Source: Candidula unifasciata
Taxonomy: Eukaryota > Mollusca > Gastropoda > Stylommatophora > Geomitridae
Assembly (NCBI GenBank): GCA_905116865.2
Contig: CAJHNH020004691.1
Span: forward strand, 268,501 to 332,500
Length of the DNA: 64,000 nucleotides
Direction: 5' to 3'
The notes below the pieces were generated by a model. It was not told the origin of the DNA. It searched no databases and saw nothing but the letters and a program-made list of their open reading frames with translations. Shown here piece after piece: positions 59,433-64,000 of this stretch. The first letter of the stretch is position 1. Every line of letters starts with the position of its first letter. The translations under genes and the position numbers were made by a program.

Positions 59433-60599
59433 ATTTTTTTTCTCTGGTTTCCTTCATCCCTTTACTGCCATTGTCCTTACCAGGTCTTTGTCTTAAGCAA
59501 TGTTTTTATAGTGATAAATGTCATGTCCTTTACTGTGCCTGTGACACATTGTATATTATATTTCCCTGTTATATCAAGCATCCTGTGCTAGGGTCTATGT
59601 TATCTTTATTTTTATGTTCAGCATCTTGTAAAAGTATTGTAGTCACTGTTACTTTATGGGCTTAAATCAACATGGTGCCGAAAGAACCTTGGCTCCTAGG
59701 TCGACCTAGCCTTAACTGGGTACCAGGTAATATCCTGGGAAGTAAAGGCAGCCAGTTTGATATTGACCGCATCCCCCAGTTGAGGGCCGATTGGTGTATG
59801 AAATATGATGCACCACTGGCATGTGAAGGAACCTTTACTTTACTTTACTTACAACTTCTGACCCCCATTTTCTTCTTTGCAGTCCGTGTCCTTAAAGTGG
59901 GGAGGAACTGAAAATTGTGTACAACCATGCAGCTTTTGTGGTTTCTAACATTCATTACATCCTGTGAGTCCTCTCAAAATCTTCCTAGGGATATGAACAG
60001 CTTTCCTTAAATCTGTCTTTATTTTCATGCACACATGAGGCAGTTGAAAACTTTCACCAGAAATTATATATTTTCTTATGTGTGTGTTCTCAACCCCAAA
60101 CAATTCCCCCCCCCCCTCCCCCAACTCCCCTTTCCATTAACAAGCATGCTGTAAAATGTAAATAATTAAAGGTTTGCCGAAATCAGGCTTGCTGGGCTGA
60201 AAGGAATATATATTGCTGTATTGCACCTTAGCTGTAAACCACAACAAAATGTGCTAACTGCCCCTTTAAAGGTGAACACAAAATAAGGAGGTATTTTCTT
60301 TGGCAATTGCACAAGTTTCGCTCCCTCTCAGTGTCAATTTGAAGCAAAAGAACACAGTAGATTAGTCAGTGTCTGCTACAAAATAGGGAGCATATGTTTG
60401 GTTACAGGGCGAGTTGCAAGGTACAACTTAACCTTCTTGTGCCTTTTATCTCCCAGTGAAGTATAAACCCACGAGAAACTCATGCCCAATAGTAAACATC
60501 CACAAGACCCCATCAGCAGTCTCAACAGAAAACAACAATTTTTCATTAAAAGTAACACACTGCAGGCTCAACTGCTAGATGCATAAAATGAAGATGGTA
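59433..60599. other. No gene seen
   Basis: Beyond the SINE fragment at 59675-59850 and the short repeat at 60170-60285, nothing coding was found. Confidence 0.5.
59675..59850 (+). mobile_element. SINE family A, 3' half only
   Basis: CTTGGCTCCTAGGTCGACCT, ACTGGGTACCAGGTAATATC and the end CCTTTACTTTACTT match the family; the head is absent. Confidence 0.65.
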
Positions 60600-61110
60600 C
60601 AGGCCTTACAATGTGCATGTCAGACAGGACCTTCAGGGGCCCAATTGTGGGGGAAAGCGAGAATAGACCCACTGCCTCCCCAACAAGCATGTCGTAAAAG
60701 TAAACTAATAAGAGGATTTCTTCAAAGTCTGAGCATATGTAAGGAACCATCAGTCTGTATACAAATTAGACAAATCTGTAGAATGGATGTGCATGCAAAA
60801 ACTCAAGTTTTTGAATAAGGTTAAAGTCAAGAAGTAGATGTACAACCAGAACCTTCCGCCAGAGTTTACATCCGGTGAACACAAAGAAGAAGAAGAAGAA
60901 AGACAGGACCACAAACACTAGAGCACATTCTGCGGGCCTGCCCACAAATACTTACAACTACAATGAGAAACCTAGCCTGAAGAGTAAAGTATGAGAGCAA
61001 GCTATAGAAGACCTGCAACTGACACACAATTTCATAGATTCAGTCCACCCAGTGGTCTGACCTCAGCATGCAAAAACCAACCGCTAAGCAGATGAAACAA
61101 TTCATGCCAG
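60600..61110 (+). mobile_element. RNase H-type LINE tail split by family D insertion
   Basis: CAGACAGGACCACAAACACT, GAGCACATTCTGCGG and GCCTGCCCACAAATAC give TGPQTLEHILRACPQ, the usual C-terminal motif of such LINEs. Bases 60632-60900 are the inserted retroposon. Confidence 0.7.
60632..60900 (+). mobile_element. Retroposon family D with (GAA)n tail, 10-bp TSD
   Basis: The element splits an older LINE tail and is flanked by AGACAGGACC at 60622-60631 and 60901-60910. It starts near GGGGCCCAATTGTGG and ends in GAAGAAGAAGAA. It has no open frame. The interrupted host sequence plus exact TSD gives firm borders for the family. Confidence 0.88.
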
Positions 61111-61169
61111 TGTTTTTGTAGACTTGTTCATGAGTGGTTGGCTTTTGCAGTGAAAGTTTTGGCTGTTTA

Positions 61170-61551
61170 GGTTTGAGATTTTGAACAACAGATCAACATC
61201 ATGGCAATGAGGTGTAAGTTATAAGTGCTCTGTTTTTCTTCTAACTCAAGTCTAAGTCTGAAGAAGCTCAGCACAGTGCACAGGCTCTGTAGCACCGGCG
61301 AGGATCCTGAAATACTTAGGGTAGATATTAACTCCACATTTTACACGGGCAGCGCCGTAAGGCTACTCTTTTCAATTTCCAACTGCCAAGGAATTTTTTA
61401 CATGTGCAACAATGCAAACCGTGCCCGATCTCCCTACTCAGAGACCAGGGGCAATTACTATAAGTCCAAGTCCACGTAATTACCTGGGATTGAACCCGGA
61501 ACCTCTAGCGCTCAGGCGGAAACCATGTCTCGAGACCACGCAGTCCCCTTT
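61170..61551 (-). mobile_element. SINE family B, tRNA-derived, 8-bp TSD
   Basis: Read on the minus strand the element starts GGGACTGCGTGGTCTCGAGA and continues through GGTTCCGGGTTCAATCCCAG, an excellent B-box region. GCTGTTTA flanks it at 61162-61169 and 61552-61559. The 3' part contains an interrupted but recognisable GAGGATCCT block shared with 11911-12245. Confidence 0.78.
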
Positions 61552-61559
61552 GCTGTTTA

Positions 61560-62199
61560 CTAGAATAAGATTGTAATCCTAGGCTAACCCTTCTTAGTCA
61601 GCACTTTTGGCATGCATGGTAGTTTTTAATGTTACTCTTGCTTGCTTCCCTCAGTGGTCTTAGTAACACATTGGAATAGTACTGCTTCATCAGTAAGAAT
61701 TGATAAAGCATGAATTGTCCTGAGGTAGAACTGTTTGTTTTCCATTTTCTAGGGCACTTGTTTTCATTTGAATCTCACAGATGTCTTTTCTGTGATATCA
61801 AAATATATATATATATATATTTTTAAACATGATTAATGTCTTTGAGATTAACTTCTACAGCAAAACAGGCAATTGAACTTTTTGTGTGTTTCCACCTTGC
61901 CATGGTGGAAGAGCTTCCGTTTTTCAGTGAGGCTGAGAGAATTTCTGGCAGTAGCATAGCTACAAGCAGTGTCTCCCAAGCTGGACAGGTCAAAGGGTAG
62001 AGAACACAGAAAGACAGACACTTTGGTCCTCCAGAGGGGGGGGGGGTGTGTGTTAAAGCATGGGGTCAACACCCCCACCTTTGCAAAACCTAATGTGGTC
62101 GTGAAACAAATATCTGAGCCTCGGATTTAATTGGACATTGACCCTAGAACATTAAAGGCTCAGGGAGGTAATATAGACAGATCTTTCAACACTTGGACA
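61560..62199. other. No gene seen; possible LINE 5' region
   Basis: CCTTGCCATGGTGGAAGAGC near 61898 followed by GTGAGGCTGAGAG and, later, GGGGTCAACACCCCCACC resembles leader sequences of APE-type LINEs. That likeness is from memory and low in confidence. Confidence 0.3.
61803..61820. repeat. Short (AT)n
   Basis: Nine AT units before a T-run. Confidence 0.8.
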
Positions 62200-62637
62200 C
62201 ACGGTTTCGCTGCCTGAGCTACTGAGTTTAGTGCTTGGTTGCAGCTCTGTGAGCTGTGTTTTTCCTATGGAATGCTTTTCATTTGCGCAGCTGTTGTGTC
62301 GTTTTGTTCAATATGGCCGGTTGAGCTGGTGAAACAATTTATGTAAGAATTCTACATGTGAATAGTAACCAACTGATCATGCCCGACTACTTCTATCAAT
62401 GACAAACTGCATTTCTGGTGGCGACTGTTGGCTTTGGCGCCTCCAGCAACTGAAATATACATTCACTGAGTGCACATATATTTCTGGATTGTTCCAGAAC
62501 TAGTTGTTTATTTACCAGTTTTTCACATGCGACATTGAGGGACATTTCATTTGATTCGCACCGGCACAGGAACGGAGCAAGTATGGGGAAACCCGATTGC
62601 GGTGATGTTGAAACCTCGACTAACTAACTAACTAACA
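62200..62637 (+). mobile_element. Probable LINE 3' UTR, copy 1, (CTAA)n tail
   Basis: GAGCTACTGAGTTTAGTGCT, GGAATGCTTTTCA, AATGACAAACTGCATTTC and GGCACAGGAACGGAGCAAGT run collinear with 63175-63600. It ends in GACTAACTAACTAACTAAC. It has no open frame. Confidence 0.55.
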
Positions 62638-63174
62638 CTTGGAGTCACCAATGGAAAGAGAAGGCCAGTCACAGGAATGAAGGGAGGTGGGTTATATCTG
62701 CACCAGTGAACCTCAAAGGCTCAGAATGCTGAAGAAGATGGTCAGAGAAATTTTCAATTCTGACGATGATATATGCACAACACACAAACTCCTGTCACTT
62801 CTCTTTTTAATTAAATAAAAATTGTTACATCAGCTATGTTGTTTTGTCAAGATCACTATTTGAATTTTAAAACTACAATTTCTGAAGCATGTGTACTGTT
62901 TTTAAACAGAATTTTATTAAATTTGGTTAACAGTATAACGAAGGCAGTCAGGTCATTGTTGGGGCGAGGCTTGCTGGTGGATGTAATGTCCTAAATCCCT
63001 TCCCCAGCTAATAGTAGGGTACTGCTGGGGTGACAGTTTATTAACCCTCACATAATGCTTCAGGTCCAAATGAACACTAGGCACTGCCACTGTTTTGAGC
63101 CGAGGCAAAAAATTTTGCTTCTGCGAGACTGTGGCCGTTGCTTTTTTGCTCCATTTGTAGACTGGAAGTATATA

Positions 63175-63705
63175 GTTTCGTTGCCCAGCCTCTGAGTTGA
63201 GTGCATGGCGTGACACTGTGAGCTGCGGATTTCATTTGGAATGTTTTTCAACTGACCAACGTGGTGGTGTGATTTGTAGATTCAGAAAATGGTGCAATGC
63301 CGGTTGTCGCAATATTGGTGGGGCCATTATTTGATTAAAATTGATCGTGTGTGCAACTGCTGATCTTTTAATGACTTCTGCTACCATCAATGATGAACTG
63401 CATTTCTAACGTCGGACTGTTTGTGCTAGCACTTCGGATGGCTACCATATGCTTTTAATGCAAGTGTATGCTAGATTTGCTGAGAGAGCAGTTTGTCAGT
63501 CTTTCCACAAATGGCTGTGATAAATATTCTTTGGCACAGGAGCGGAGCATATGTGGGGTGACCCGTTTGCTATGAAGCTGAAACTAGGATTACCAGATTA
63601 CCAGATAAATATTCTGTGTGTTTTTCGTTGGCACAGGAGCGGAGCAAAGATGTGGTGACCCGTTTGCTATGAAGCTGAAATTAAAATTACCAGATTACCA
63701 GATAT
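63175..63705 (+). mobile_element. Probable LINE 3' UTR, copy 2, (GATTACCA)n tail
   Basis: The same landmarks as at 62.2-62.6 kb occur, then the last block GGCACAGGAGCGGAGCA plus GTGACCCGTTTGCTATGAAG is present twice (63534-63606 and 63632-63705), each ending ATTACCAGATTACCAGAT. Confidence 0.55.
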
Positions 63706-64000
63706 ATTAATATGACATGTTAAAAAAAAATTGTATAGTATATTTAAGCTTTGTTGCTTTATAAATAAACATATATAGCATTGATTTTGAAATTTTTCTT
63801 TAAAAAAACAAAAACAAAAACATGACTACAAATATGTTTTCTAAGATTTATTTTTGCATATACCTTGGACTACCAAAGTGATTAACAGCAATTGCAAAAA
63901 CAATGGTTCTAAATTAGATCAGATCTGCAGACCCCCTCTTTGATCGCAGATTAGTGAGATAATAAACAGAGATGGTAAGGTGGCATAAAGTATGAGCACT
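63706..64000. other. No gene seen
   Basis: AT-rich DNA with A-runs (63722-63731, 63802-63821). No exon could be joined in phase to the coiled-coil gene. Confidence 0.5.

Overview
The window is animal nuclear DNA with few genes and many repeats. Short coding exons with GT/AG borders lie in kilobase-scale introns filled with non-LTR retrotransposon debris, SINEs and microsatellites. The Ras protein sequence and the mix of RNase-H and APE-type LINE tails fit an invertebrate, most likely a lophotrochozoan and perhaps a mollusc. That assignment is inference.

Two host genes can be supported, and they point away from each other. The first lies on the minus strand (16664-29254): a complete six-exon R-Ras/R-Ras2-type small GTPase of 199 residues. 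It has all the G motifs, a basic tail and the CAAX box CTVL. The second lies on the plus strand (41946-58736): at least eight phase-compatible exons for an unrecognised protein of about 718 residues. Its first two thirds are Ser/Thr-rich and carry a KEN motif; its last third is a charged region, probably coiled coil. Two exons of this gene are unusual: an optional exon that may end the protein early, and a duplicated exon whose first copy has lost its splice donor.

Layout. 1-16.6 kb is intergenic or 3' flank, with SINEs, two minisatellites (50 and 59 bp periods) and an interleaved inverted repeat. 16.7-29.3 kb is the Ras gene; its introns hold LINE 3' ends, a broken mariner-like transposase and (GAA)n-tailed retroposons. 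29.3-41.9 kb is a retroelement graveyard between the two divergent genes. It holds a nearly intact APE-type LINE (30.8-33.2 kb), four further RT remnants, and a local duplication into which a LINE later inserted. 41.9-58.7 kb is the coiled-coil gene, with a segmental duplication around 51-56.5 kb. 58.9-64 kb is repeats only.

Four families of short retroposon can be defined here, each with at least one copy flanked by a target-site duplication. Family A is tRNA-like (about 270 bp, 13 bp TSDs). Family B is tRNA-derived with a clear B box (about 380 bp, 8 bp TSD). Family C ends in (AGTC)n (about 230 bp, 9-11 bp TSDs). Family D ends in (GAA)n (about 270-280 bp, 8-12 bp TSDs). I found no rRNA gene, CRISPR array, functional tRNA gene or bacterial-type system.
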